Source of the DNA: Acinetobacter sp. ANC 4910
GTDB taxonomy: Bacteria > Pseudomonadota > Gammaproteobacteria > Pseudomonadales > Moraxellaceae
NCBI RefSeq assembly: GCF_004331035.1
Contig: NZ_SJNT01000009.1
Span: 1 to 64,000 of the forward strand
DNA: 64,000 nt
Direction of reading: 5' to 3'
The notes under the pieces were generated by a model that made no database searches, was not told the DNA's origin, and was given only the letters and a program-made list of their open reading frames with translations. Positions 24,613-37,007 of this stretch are shown piece by piece; position 1 is the first letter of the stretch; every line of letters starts with the position of its first letter. Both the position numbers and the translations under genes were made by a program.

Positions 24613-25609
24613 TTTTGCTTTAGTTTGGGTCGGCATTATTGGGTTGGGTGTATTAATTTATGTGGTCATGGATGGCTTTGACCTTGGCATAGGCATTCTT
24701 TTCCCATTCATTCAAGGGCAACCAGAACGCGATGTAATGATGAATACGGTTGCGCCTGTATGGGATGGCAATGAAACCTGGATGGTTTTAGGCGGAGCAG
24801 GATTATTTGCCGCCTTCCCTCTGGTTTATTCAACGGTATTATCTGCACTGTATATGCCGATTATTCTGATGGTCGTGGCTTTGATTTTTAGAGGTGTAGC
24901 GTTTGAGTTTCGTTTTAAAGCACATCGTACTAAACACTTATGGGATTTGGCGTTTATAGGCGGTTCTTTTTTCTCAAGTTTCTTTCAAGGTGTGATTCTA
25001 GGTGCTTATATTCAAGGAATTGAAACTCAGAATGGCATTTATAGTGGTGGTGCACTGGATTGGTTAACGCCGTTCTCTATATTCGTTGGTATTGGCGTGG
25101 TAATTATGTATGCGGCCTTAGGTTGTGCATGGTTGATTATGAAAACTGAGGCAGATTTACAACACAAAATGTATAGCTTGATGCCCAAGCTGATCATGGT
25201 TTTATTGGTTGTATTTGGTGCAGTCAGTTTGTATACACCACTAAGCCATCCTGAAATTGCACAACGCTGGTTGAGCCTGCCGAATCTTTACTATTTTAGC
25301 CCTGTACCTGTTTTGGTTCTGATTTTATCTGGATTAATTCTTAAAGCTTGTGCACAGCAAAAAGATGTTCAACCTTTTGTTTTCACATTAGGTCTGGTTT
25401 TTCTCGCATTTACGGGCTTTGTGATTAGTTTATGGCCGAATATCATTCCTCCTTCTGTATCCATCTGGCAAGCAGCGGCACCTGAATCCAGTATGAAGTT
25501 TGCATTGGTGGGCGCCATCATTCTAATTCCAATTATTTTGATCTACACCTTTTTGTCCTATTGGGTATTTCGTGACAAAGTACGTATAGGTGATGAAGGC
25601 TATCATTAA
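24605..25609 (+). CDS. cydB: cytochrome bd ubiquinol oxidase subunit II
   Basis: The 334-residue membrane protein begins MIDFALVWVGIIGLGVLIYVVMDGFDLGIGILFP, the family N-terminus, and includes WDGNETWMVLGGAGLFAAFP. The ATG at 24605 is preceded by AAGGAG and overlaps the cydA stop by 8 bases. An in-frame ATG 75 bases upstream lies inside cydA and is not used. It forms the second half of the oxidase. Confidence 0.93.
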   Translation: MIDFALVWVGIIGLGVLIYVVMDGFDLGIGILFPFIQGQPERDVMMNTVAPVWDGNETWMVLGGAGLFAAFPLVYSTVLSALYMPIILMVVALIFRGVAFEFRFKAHRTKHLWDLAFIGGSFFSSFFQGVILGAYIQGIETQNGIYSGGALDWLTPFSIFVGIGVVIMYAALGCAWLIMKTEADLQHKMYSLMPKLIMVLLVVFGAVSLYTPLSHPEIAQRWLSLPNLYYFSPVPVLVLILSGLILKACAQQKDVQPFVFTLGLVFLAFTGFVISLWPNIIPPSVSIWQAAAPESSMKFALVGAIILIPIILIYTFLSYWVFRDKVRIGDEGYH

Positions 25610-25623
25610 TGGAGATAACGACA

Positions 25624-25758
25624 ATGCAAAATCCAATCCAAAAATTGCAAAATCGATTAAGTCCAACAGCATGGTTCATTTTATTATGGTGTTTAGGTTT
25701 CTTATCACTTAGCTTAATTGCTGGATTCTTTAGACTTTTGTTAAGCTTTGCATATTAA
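25624..25758 (+). CDS. DUF2474-like small cytochrome bd subunit
   Basis: This 44-residue ORF has one hydrophobic helix (WFILLWCLGFLSLSLIAGFFRLLL) and a GGAG 9 bases before the ATG. It lies 14 bases after cydB. Small one-helix proteins of the DUF2474 family follow CIO-type cydAB in many proteobacteria and are the functional counterparts of CydX. Position, size and sequence fit well. Confidence 0.85.
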   Translation: MQNPIQKLQNRLSPTAWFILLWCLGFLSLSLIAGFFRLLLSFAY

Positions 25759-25783
25759 TGATAAACCTCCTACTTTAAACTTT

Positions 25784-25809
25784 GGATAGCTGTGTGAATA
25801 CAGCTATCC
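25784..25809 (+). terminator. rho-independent terminator of the cyd operon
   Basis: GGATAGCTGT (25784-25793) pairs with ACAGCTATCC (25800-25809), followed by ATTTCTTAT. It lies 25 bases before the next gene, so the MocR gene probably has its own signal or depends on read-through. Confidence 0.75.
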
Positions 25810-25834
25810 ATTTCTTATATGAGCATGACACCTT

Positions 25835-27232
25835 ATGTATAAATCAGAACAACTTGCACTAAGTCTAAAACATCTGATTGAAACGGGGACTTGGAAGCCA
25901 CACGAAAAGCTTCCTTCTTTACGCCAACAAGCCGAAGCATCAGGATTTAGCCTGATTACTGTCATGAATGCATATCAAGAGCTTGAAGCACAAGGACTTA
26001 TCTACTCAAAAGAGAAATTAGGCTATTTTGTGGCTGAAAATCCGTTACAGGTTGCCTTGGCCAAAAAAGTTGTTTTGAATGAAAAAATAGAAATTAACTC
26101 TTTGGTTTTTAGATATTTAAAATCAATTCAATCTGAAAAAATTGTACCTTTGGGAAGTGCATTTCCAAATAGCCAGTTGCTTTATTCTCCTAAGCTGATG
26201 CAAACCTTAGCGCAACAGGCGAAGCACCGTATTAGCTATGAGCAAACGCCGAGTTTGCCTCCCGGTAATTATGAATTAAGAAAACAGATCGCCCAACGTT
26301 ATTGCATGCAAGGCATTCCAACCGATCCTTCAGACATCGTCATTACTTCTGGCGGGTTGGATGCTTTAAACTTATCACTGAAAGCCATGACTCAAGCGGG
26401 CGAATATATTCTTCTACAAGAAACTATTTTCTATGGCGCATGGCAAGCTGCTGAAAATTTGGGTTTAAAAGTCATTACTATTCCAGAGCATCCTGAACAT
26501 GGTCTAGATTTGGAAGCCTTTAAAAAAGCAATTACAACCTACTCCATTAAAGTTTGTTTGCTTATGCTGAATAGCCACAATCCAATTGGATTTACGGTGA
26601 ATGAAGACATAAAATTTGAACTGGCAAAACTCTTACATGAGCATGAAATTTATTTAATTGAAGATGATGTTTACGAGGAGCTTTATTACGATCAAAAAAA
26701 GCCACTTTCAATGAAATATTATGATCAGCAAAATTTGGTACTACACTGCTCTTCTTTTTCCAAAACGCTGGGTGCAGGCTTTCGTGTCGGTTGGGTTTAT
26801 GCCGGGAAATTTTCGGAACATATACAGCATGTACAATTAATGAGTACCATTTCGGTGAACTCCTTTATTCAAAATGCACTGGCGGATTATCTGACGCATC
26901 GCCATTATGAAAAACATTTAAAAAGTTTGAGGAATACACTGAAGCGGTTAAAAAACCAATATTATCAATATCTAATAAAATCGTTGCCCGAAGATTGTCA
27001 GGTCAGTTATTATCCATCGGGCTATTTTCTATGGATTACCCTACCAGAACATATCGATAGCAGTCGCATTTATGAAAAACTGATTTTGAATGATATTGGT
27101 GTGGCGCCAAGTATTCTTTTTTATCGGAAAAATAAAAAGCAAAACCATATTCGTATCAACTGTTCTTTCGAAATGAATGATGAAATGATCAAAAAATTAG
27201 ATCTTTTGATCGCCCAGATTTCGGAGCGATAG
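25835..27232 (+). CDS. MocR-type regulator (GntR HTH fused to aminotransferase domain)
   Basis: The 465-residue protein has an N-terminal GntR winged helix (residues about 3-67, LPSLRQQAEASGFSLITVMNAYQELEAQGLI) and a type-I PLP fold with SGGLDALNLSLKAM, NSHNPIGFTV, EDDVYEELYYD and SFSKTLGAGFRVGW, whose Lys binds PLP. MocR proteins such as PdxR use PLP or an amino-acid adduct as signal. It lies directly after the cyd terminator. The target genes are unknown, and no divergent gene is present. Confidence 0.9.
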   Translation: MYKSEQLALSLKHLIETGTWKPHEKLPSLRQQAEASGFSLITVMNAYQELEAQGLIYSKEKLGYFVAENPLQVALAKKVVLNEKIEINSLVFRYLKSIQSEKIVPLGSAFPNSQLLYSPKLMQTLAQQAKHRISYEQTPSLPPGNYELRKQIAQRYCMQGIPTDPSDIVITSGGLDALNLSLKAMTQAGEYILLQETIFYGAWQAAENLGLKVITIPEHPEHGLDLEAFKKAITTYSIKVCLLMLNSHNPIGFTVNEDIKFELAKLLHEHEIYLIEDDVYEELYYDQKKPLSMKYYDQQNLVLHCSSFSKTLGAGFRVGWVYAGKFSEHIQHVQLMSTISVNSFIQNALADYLTHRHYEKHLKSLRNTLKRLKNQYYQYLIKSLPEDCQVSYYPSGYFLWITLPEHIDSSRIYEKLILNDIGVAPSILFYRKNKKQNHIRINCSFEMNDEMIKKLDLLIAQISER

Positions 27233-27346
27233 CTAATTTTTTCCAGCAAATATATAAAGATTTACTCGATTCGTTTCGAGCAATATAAATATGTAAAGTG
27301 TTTATCTATTTATAAGCGGGCTTTGTCTTGCTAATAAAAGGAGAGC

Positions 27347-27460
27347 TTAGTTTAAAAAATATTCCCAGATAATGAAGCCGATAAAGAACCCGAGAAATGA
27401 ATATAAGGTAATGATAAAGAATACAAACCATGCTTTATTTTTTTTAAGTAAAAAATTCAT
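27347..27460 (-). CDS. 37-residue single-helix membrane protein
   Basis: The ORF starts MNFLLKKNKAWFVFFIITLY and continues with a strongly hydrophobic helix (SFLGFFIGFIIWEYFLN). An AGGGA precedes the ATG at a normal distance. Positive residues before the helix predict an inner-membrane protein with its N-terminus inside. I know no family. It is too short for usual gene callers but looks like a real small protein. Confidence 0.5.
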   Translation of the reverse strand: MNFLLKKNKAWFVFFIITLYSFLGFFIGFIIWEYFLN

Positions 27461-27628
27461 CGTGAATCCCTAGAGCTGCGCTAACTTTGTTGTTATTTTA
27501 CTGTCCATAAAATTTAACAATAGGTACAGTTCACGCCGAAATCAATATAACAGATAGGATGTGTATATCATTCAAAACACTGGCTTTTGGCTTATTGGTG
27601 TATCTGGAAAAATAATCGATAGAATGCT

Positions 27629-27853
27629 TTATATTTCTTGAATAGAAATATCTGTGATTTGATCAGAATTCTGATAATGGGATTGTAAAAGTAACACTAA
27701 GGATTTTGCTCTTTTTTCCGTATACAGACAGTCACCATCACTTAAGCTAGCCAACCATTCTGGAAGCGAACCCAGTATGGTTTGCTTATCGTGACGAGTG
27801 CCGTAATACACTTCTATGCCCGATTGCTTAGCAACAATGATAAAATTCGACAT
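27629..27853 (-). CDS. small hypothetical protein, 74 residues
   Basis: The soluble acidic protein starts MSNFIIVAKQSGIEVYYGTRHDKQTIL and ends SDQITDISIQEI. It has an AGGA-type ribosome site and a normal amino-acid mix, so I take it as a gene. No family is recognised, and it stands alone between two ORF-poor regions. Confidence 0.6.
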   Translation of the reverse strand: MSNFIIVAKQSGIEVYYGTRHDKQTILGSLPEWLASLSDGDCLYTEKRAKSLVLLLQSHYQNSDQITDISIQEI

Positions 27854-28657
27854 AAGGAATATCCTAAGTCACGGAATAAATTTAGAGACGTTGTATTGAA
27901 TAACATCCTCTGTTTTTTGTCTTCATCACCTGTAGCTATTCACAGTTAGTTTTGTTGATTTGTTTCTCTGTTTTTGATCATTTTGTGATTAAACCTACTT
28001 TATTAATTTAACAATTTTGCAGCCATAAAAGAAGTCTATAGTGAATGTGAACCCTACTTAAGCTCATTGCTAGCACAGCATGCTTTTGAATAGATGACTA
28101 TTCTTAAGTTTCAATACTGCAAAAAACCTGTGTAGTCATAGGAATGAGAGCACAAATGTAATTAAGTGACTTTCTGCAATGTTGAGTTAAACAGAAAAAA
28201 AACTTATGTAACATAAGTTTTACTCTATAAATTCCGAATTGATTGATAAACATTGAAGAAAGTGAGCATCAGTTACACAAAAGAATTAGAGACTACCTAA
28301 CATAAGGAGCAGTGTTATGCACTTTGTGTGGTCACTCAACAGAGGACTCTATTTTTTCTTGTCTTAAATCAATGGCTATCTGTAATTCAGACAATGCACT
28401 TCAGGGCTAAGTTAGCCTAAAAGATTGTGTAATCAAAGCGTTTTTATTTTTCTACCCAATTTATTATATAAAAATCTCTTCAATGCTCTTACTGTTTATT
28501 GGAATTGACTCTAAACAGCAATCAATCTGATGAAAGCATTGAGTGTAAAGCTAAATAAACCCGATTAAACTTAAAACTGAACTCTCAACGAAAAAGTGAT
28601 CCGAGTTTTTAAGTCTATGTTAAAATTAGAGTAAATCTATGCCTAATAGGTCAAGCT
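27854..28657. other. 804-base ORF-poor region, candidate sRNA locus
   Basis: No ordinary gene is present. It holds a 10-bp hairpin at 28199-28221 whose minus-strand 3' side is a run of T (sRNA-type terminator), a 16-codon ORF at 28317-28367 behind AAGGAG, and a second foldable stretch at 28482-28545 (TCAATGCT/AGCATTGA enclosing TGTTTA/TAAACA). One or more small RNAs would explain this, but none can be named. Confidence 0.4.
28199..28221 (-). terminator. minus-strand terminator without a known gene
   Basis: AAAACTTATG (28199-28208) pairs with CATAAGTTTT (28212-28221). On the minus strand the stem is followed by eight T. No ORF lies upstream on that strand for 400 bases, so it may end a small RNA. 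Confidence 0.5.
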
Positions 28658-28735
28658 ATGGAAACAATTATTATTACATTCATCATGGCGATCATTCTGG
28701 TGCTGCTTATCTTTTTCTATAATAAGAAAAAGTGA
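28658..28735 (+). CDS. 25-residue single-helix membrane peptide
   Basis: METIIITFIMAIILVLLIFF followed by YNKKK is a perfect one-helix peptide with a basic C-terminus. An AGG lies 8 bases upstream, and the bidirectional terminator at 28796-28822 follows. It resembles small membrane regulators such as KdpF- or CydX-type peptides in form only, so no partner can be assigned. Confidence 0.5.
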   Translation: METIIITFIMAIILVLLIFFYNKKK

Positions 28736-28795
28736 AAACGTTTAGCACCCACCTTTTCATCTTATTAAAAATTATTATTTTATGATCATAAAAAG

Positions 28796-28822
28796 AAAAA
28801 CATCGCCTAAGCGATGTTTTTT
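28796..28822. terminator. bidirectional terminator
   Basis: AAAAACATCGC and GCGATGTTTTTT form an 11-bp stem around CTAA. It lies between the small membrane peptide (plus) and gltP (minus), both ending here. Confidence 0.85.
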
Positions 28823-28846
28823 CAGCAATACAATGATTTTGATTGC

Positions 28847-30136
28847 TTAGGATGCATTTTGATCATTTGGAATGAGCGGTTGTGCCAAAACGCTTTCGTG
28901 CTCTTCAACTTTATTGCCTTCAGTTTTAGCAATTACAGCAGTTGCAACACTGTTACCAATAATGTTGGTTGCGGTACGCCCCATATCGAGGAAATGGTCT
29001 ACTGCAAGAATAAGCAAAATGCCTGCTTCTGGTAGTTTAAACATCGACAATGTTGCCGCAATAACCACCAATGATGCACGAGATACACCTGCAATCCCTT
29101 TACTGGTAATCATCAAGGTTAAAAGCATTAAGATTTGCTGAGATAGACTTAATTCAATGTTATAGGCTTGTGCAATGAATAACACCGCAAAAGACATATA
29201 AATCATTGAGCCATCTAAATTAAATGAATAACCTAATGGCAGCACAAAACTGGTAATACGCTTAGGTACACCAAATTTTTCTAAAGCAACCATAAGCTTT
29301 GGATAAGCTGATTCACTACTTGCAGTGGCAAAACCTAAAACGGCTGGTTCACGTACTGTTTTAAGTAAACGGAAAACATCTTTTTTAAGGAAAATATAGC
29401 CGACACCAATAATGATTGTCCAAAGAATCAATAAACTTGTGTAGAACTCGCCAATAAAAACACTATAGTCGAGAATAATTTGCGGACCTTTTAAGGTAAT
29501 GGCCGATGCAATTGCTGCGAACACAGCAATTGGTGAAAACATCATGACATAGTCTGTAATACGGAACATGACACGGCACAATTCATCAAGAATTTTTGCA
29601 ATTACCGTACCTTCATCTTGCTGATGATGCACGTATGCTAATGCAGAGCCAAAGAAAATGGAGAATACCAAAATCTGTAGAATTTCATTATTCGCCATGG
29701 CTTCAGCGAAGCTTTTTGGGAAAATGTGCGTAATGAAGGTTTGTAAGCTTAGATTCGTTGCTGTTACACCTACATCAACTGGTGCAGTCGGTATTGGGAG
29801 ATTCATACCTGCGCCAGGTTGAAATAAATTGGCTAAACCCATACCCAAAAGTAGAGAAATAAGTGAAGCGCCAATGAACCAACTCATTGCTTTAAGTGTA
29901 ATTGAACCTAAAGATGATGATTTACCCATTGAAATGAGACCAGAGACGATCGTCGCAAATACCAATGGTGCAATAATCATTTTAATTAATCTTAAGAATA
30001 CATCTGTAAGAATCTTAAAATATGAAGCGATGTTTTCAGCCTGAGTAATGCTCAAATTGCTATGAAAAAGCCAACCAATTAATATTCCAGATACCATGGC
30101 AACTAGAATAAATTTTAATAGTTTCTTCTGATTCAT
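28847..30136 (-). CDS. gltP: dicarboxylate/amino acid:cation symporter, GltP-like
   Basis: The 429-residue protein belongs to the DAACS family: TDVFLRLIKMIIAPLVFATIVSG, the re-entrant-loop motif with ATASSESAYPKLM, GYSFNLDGSMIYMSFAVLFIAQAYNIELS and TSKGIAGVSRASLVVIAATL. Such proteins import glutamate, aspartate or C4-dicarboxylates with protons or sodium. It is divergent to the periplasmic glutaminase-asparaginase, which makes aspartate and glutamate outside the cytoplasm, so uptake of these products is the likely job. AAGGAAA precedes the start. Confidence 0.88.
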   Translation of the reverse strand: MNQKKLLKFILVAMVSGILIGWLFHSNLSITQAENIASYFKILTDVFLRLIKMIIAPLVFATIVSGLISMGKSSSLGSITLKAMSWFIGASLISLLLGMGLANLFQPGAGMNLPIPTAPVDVGVTATNLSLQTFITHIFPKSFAEAMANNEILQILVFSIFFGSALAYVHHQQDEGTVIAKILDELCRVMFRITDYVMMFSPIAVFAAIASAITLKGPQIILDYSVFIGEFYTSLLILWTIIIGVGYIFLKKDVFRLLKTVREPAVLGFATASSESAYPKLMVALEKFGVPKRITSFVLPLGYSFNLDGSMIYMSFAVLFIAQAYNIELSLSQQILMLLTLMITSKGIAGVSRASLVVIAATLSMFKLPEAGILLILAVDHFLDMGRTATNIIGNSVATAVIAKTEGNKVEEHESVLAQPLIPNDQNAS

Positions 30137-30300
30137 ATAAAATTTCCTTTTAATACCCTAAAATCGATAAAAACATCCTATTGTTTTATAGGATGTTATG
30201 ATTTTTTTCCTACTATGCCAAATATCCATTTGACTTAGGGGTGCTTGGCAGAATCTAAACAATATCAATTCAAATTAACAATGAAAAAAAGTATTTTACT

Positions 30301-30315
30301 ATGCAAAAAATGCAT
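30301..30315. promoter_or_regulatory. inverted repeat, candidate LysR site for gltP/ansB
   Basis: ATGCAAAAAATGCAT has 5-bp arms and differs in one base from ATGCAAAAATTGCAT upstream of aspA (63067-63081). It lies 165 bases before gltP and 126 bases before ansB, in their shared 304-base promoter region. Confidence 0.5.
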
Positions 30316-30350
30316 AAAGATTATTAAGTATTTATACAAAATGCCAATGA

Positions 30351-31508
<1,158 letters not shown>

Positions 31509-31540
31509 GCGTTAAATTAACGTTATTGATCTAAACATTA

Positions 31541-31578
31541 AAGGCAGATTCAGCAAAAATGAGATGAATCTGCCTTTT
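31541..31578 (+). terminator. rho-independent terminator of ansB
   Basis: AAAGGCAGATTCA and TGAATCTGCCTTTT form a 12-13 bp stem, followed by ATTTTTTTAATT, about 35 bases after the ansB stop. Confidence 0.9.
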
Positions 31579-31809
31579 ATTTTTTTAATTTTCATACTTT
31601 CAATCACTCGGCTTTTTTCTAAGAAACCTTTTTTGTGATGTTTTTTGTTATTTTCTAGCCCTTTTTTTGTATCTAAAAAATATACTTTTTTTAAGGTTTG
31701 TAATATTTTGCCAATCACTACTTAGCAAAAAAACAATTTAAATCTTCCTCATCCTTCTCTCTTAAGACTGAAAATATCACTCTCACTTCGATTTTGGTCT
31801 TATTTGAAA

Positions 31810-32280
31810 TCACTGACAATCAGAAGAATTGACTCTATTCACAGCATTAATTCGTCCATTGTATGAAACTGTTGCGATACAACTGTAATTACTGGCATTC
31901 CACCAATAATTGGTCTTCGAGCTATAATCTGCCGAGCGACTGCTCAATAGATAGTTGTATCGGCGAAAGACAGTGTTTGCTGCATTTGCTTTTGTTTCTT
32001 CTAGATTTTTTATTTCGGGCGGCATTTGCATGCTTTCATTTTTTTTATTACTTGCACGTTCATATTGAGCTAAGGCAGAAAAGGATGCGATGGATAAAGC
32101 TGCATTCGAAAATGTTGTGGTGTCTGTTGCATACTGATCGGATAAATTCGATTCACTTTCTCCAGAGCTAGCCGTAATACTTGCCAAATCAGAATGTTCA
32201 GATAAGGTTTCTGCTTGAGCTATAGAAAAAAATGGGCCAATGAAACATAAAGCATAAATTATTTTCTGGGTATTGTTCAT
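31810..32280 (-). CDS. exported hypothetical protein, 156 residues
   Basis: A signal peptide is clear (residues 1-23, cleavage after FSIAQA). The mature part is Ser/Thr/Asn-rich, with a helical middle (ALAQYERASNKKNESM) and a C-terminal segment TNYWWNASNYSCIATVSYNGR with two Cys that could form a disulfide with the penultimate Cys. No family is recognised. It stands alone between ansB and cycA. Confidence 0.7.
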   Translation of the reverse strand: MNNTQKIIYALCFIGPFFSIAQAETLSEHSDLASITASSGESESNLSDQYATDTTTFSNAALSIASFSALAQYERASNKKNESMQMPPEIKNLEETKANAANTVFRRYNYLLSSRSADYSSKTNYWWNASNYSCIATVSYNGRINAVNRVNSSDCQ

Positions 32281-32467
32281 TTTATGACTCCCCGCGATCC
32301 TTGAGAAGATTATTGTTATAGAGATACTCTAAGCTTTTTTTTTCAGAAAAAGAAGAGCTGAAATAATTTTAAATAAAACAAATCTTATTGAATTTTATCC
32401 TTATTTTTAGATGACTTTATTCATATCAGTATCTTATCTAAATTTTAGAGTTCATTCATTTAAAAAA

Positions 32468-32500
32468 AATAGCTAGAACGAAATGCTCTAGCTATTTTTT
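32468..32500 (-). terminator. terminator of cycA
   Basis: AATAGCTAGA (32468-32477) pairs with TCTAGCTATT (32487-32496), with A-run and T-run on the two flanks. It lies just beyond the cycA stop and can act on both strands. Confidence 0.8.
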
Positions 32501-32523
32501 TAAATCGATTTTAAAGAAACGTT

Positions 32524-33987
32524 TTAAACGTAATCCACCTTGCTTTGATCTAATAGATTAAGCTTTAAGATCTTTTTCTTTTTATAGCGGTAACCAATAA
32601 AGAGACCAACGAACCAGATTGGAGAAAGCACAAGCGCGATTAAAGTATCATGATCGAAAGCTAAAATCACAATCGTGAAAACCAAGAACAACATAGTAAA
32701 CCATGCCATGAAGAGTCCACCAGGCATCTTATAATTTGATTTGAGGTGTAATTCAGGGTCTTTTTTACGATATGCAATATAAGAAAGTACAATCAACATA
32801 AATGTAAAAATACATAGAATTGACGTTAATGCAGAAATAATCGTAAATGCAGTCATGACATTTGGCACAATAAATAGAATTGACGTTCCAAGTGTTACGC
32901 ACAGCATAGAGAAAACTAAGCCACGAATCGGAACTTTACGTTTTGATAACTTGCTAAAGCTTTTCGGTGCATCATTTTCTAAAGATAAACCATATAACAT
33001 ACGACTAGTCGCAAAAATACCACTGTTTGCAGAAGACAGAGCTGATGTCGCAACAACAAAGTTAATTAGACCCGCCGCAATTGGTAAGCCAACATGGGTA
33101 AACATTTCTACATATGGGCTTTTTTCTGGTGAGACTTGTGACCAAGATGTCACGGCAATAATACAAATCAATGAACCCACATAAAACAACAAAATTCGTA
33201 ATGGAATAGAGTTGATGGCTTTAGGGAGTGATTTGTGTGGGTCTTTGGTTTCGGCAGCAGTGGTTCCGACCAATTCAATACCGACAAAGGCAAAAATAGC
33301 AATTTGGAAGCCTGCTAAGAAACCAGTTAAACCGTATGGGAACATGGAGCCACTTTCAAGTAAATGTGAGAAAGATGCTGTGACACCATTCGGAGATACA
33401 TAGTGGGTACTAATTAAATACAGCCCCGCGACAATGAATAAGATGATCGCAACAATTTTAATCAGTGAGAACCAAAATTCTAATTCACCAAACATTCTTA
33501 CTGCAACAAAGTTTAATATAGTAAGAATGGCGAGTGAAGCAAAGGCAGGTATCCATACGGGCATATCGGGATACCAGAACTGCATATACCCCCCTATCAC
33601 AATAACATCTGCAATAGCGGTAATAATCCAGTTACACCAATAAGACCAACCTAGAAAAAAACCTGCCCATGGGCCTAAATATTCGGTCGCAAAATCGGCG
33701 AAGGTTTTAAAATTTGTATTTGCAAGCAATAGTTCTCCCATTGCACGCATAACAAAGAAAAAGAAAAATCCAATAATTAAATAGGTCAGAATAATCGAAG
33801 TTCCTGAAATACTCAGTGTTTTCCCCGAACCCATAAATAATCCAGTACCAATTGCGCCACCAATGGCAATCATCTGGATATGACGATTTGTCAATGAGCG
33901 TTGCAATTTTTCTTCATCTTGTTCAGTCATGTGCTGACTTCCAAGAAGGTCTCCTTCTAGAAATTGCTTTCCCTTGTTCTTACTCAT
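32524..33987 (-). CDS. cycA: D-serine/D-alanine/glycine transporter, APC family
   Basis: The 487-residue permease has twelve predicted helices and follows E. coli CycA closely: LTNRHIQMIAIGGAIGTGLF, MGSGKTLSISGTSIIL, VMRAMGELLLANTNFK, FAFVGIELVGTTAAETKDPHKSLPKAINSIP and SALSSANSGIFATSRMLYGL. It imports small neutral amino acids by proton symport at the inner membrane. Substrates other than those of CycA remain possible. It is a single-gene unit. Confidence 0.88.
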   Translation of the reverse strand: MSKNKGKQFLEGDLLGSQHMTEQDEEKLQRSLTNRHIQMIAIGGAIGTGLFMGSGKTLSISGTSIILTYLIIGFFFFFVMRAMGELLLANTNFKTFADFATEYLGPWAGFFLGWSYWCNWIITAIADVIVIGGYMQFWYPDMPVWIPAFASLAILTILNFVAVRMFGELEFWFSLIKIVAIILFIVAGLYLISTHYVSPNGVTASFSHLLESGSMFPYGLTGFLAGFQIAIFAFVGIELVGTTAAETKDPHKSLPKAINSIPLRILLFYVGSLICIIAVTSWSQVSPEKSPYVEMFTHVGLPIAAGLINFVVATSALSSANSGIFATSRMLYGLSLENDAPKSFSKLSKRKVPIRGLVFSMLCVTLGTSILFIVPNVMTAFTIISALTSILCIFTFMLIVLSYIAYRKKDPELHLKSNYKMPGGLFMAWFTMLFLVFTIVILAFDHDTLIALVLSPIWFVGLFIGYRYKKKKILKLNLLDQSKVDYV

Positions 33988-34435
33988 GTAATGTTTACTC
34001 CAATTTATAACAACCGTTACAAATCCTTTAATAACGACTTAACCCACATAATGAATAATCTCAATTATTTAAATTACACATAAGATTAATTTAAATAATT
34101 GAGAGTAGAAATCCATTTATTCTGCTTTCTTAAGCCTTGCTTGATCGCTTTTAATTAAATGGATGACTTAAATGACTTATTTAAAAACCAATAACCACTC
34201 CAATAAAAACCCCAATAAATGACTAATTGATAATCAGGTTAAATATGATTTAGCGCCATTTTTAACTGAATAAAATTTCTGGTGGATCATACAGCACACT
34301 TTAGACTTTTTTGTTTAATTACTCTTTATTTCTGCTTAATTAAAAAGCACTTGTTTAATTAAAAATGTACGTTTAGCTAAAAAATATGCGGGTAAATAGT
34401 TGCAATTATCCATTAGTCTAGTGTGCTTTATTTTA
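33988..34435. other. intergenic stretch upstream of cycA, no gene seen
   Basis: AT-rich spacer between the cycA start and the ast terminator hairpins. I looked for traces of astB or astE on the minus strand and found none. It should hold the cycA promoter, but I cannot fix it. Confidence 0.5.

Positions 34436-37007
<2,572 letters not shown>

Noticed and set aside
28317-28367. 16-codon ORF behind AAGGAG as a leader peptide
   Set aside because: No gene follows in the right place on the plus strand; kept only as a note for the sRNA candidate region.
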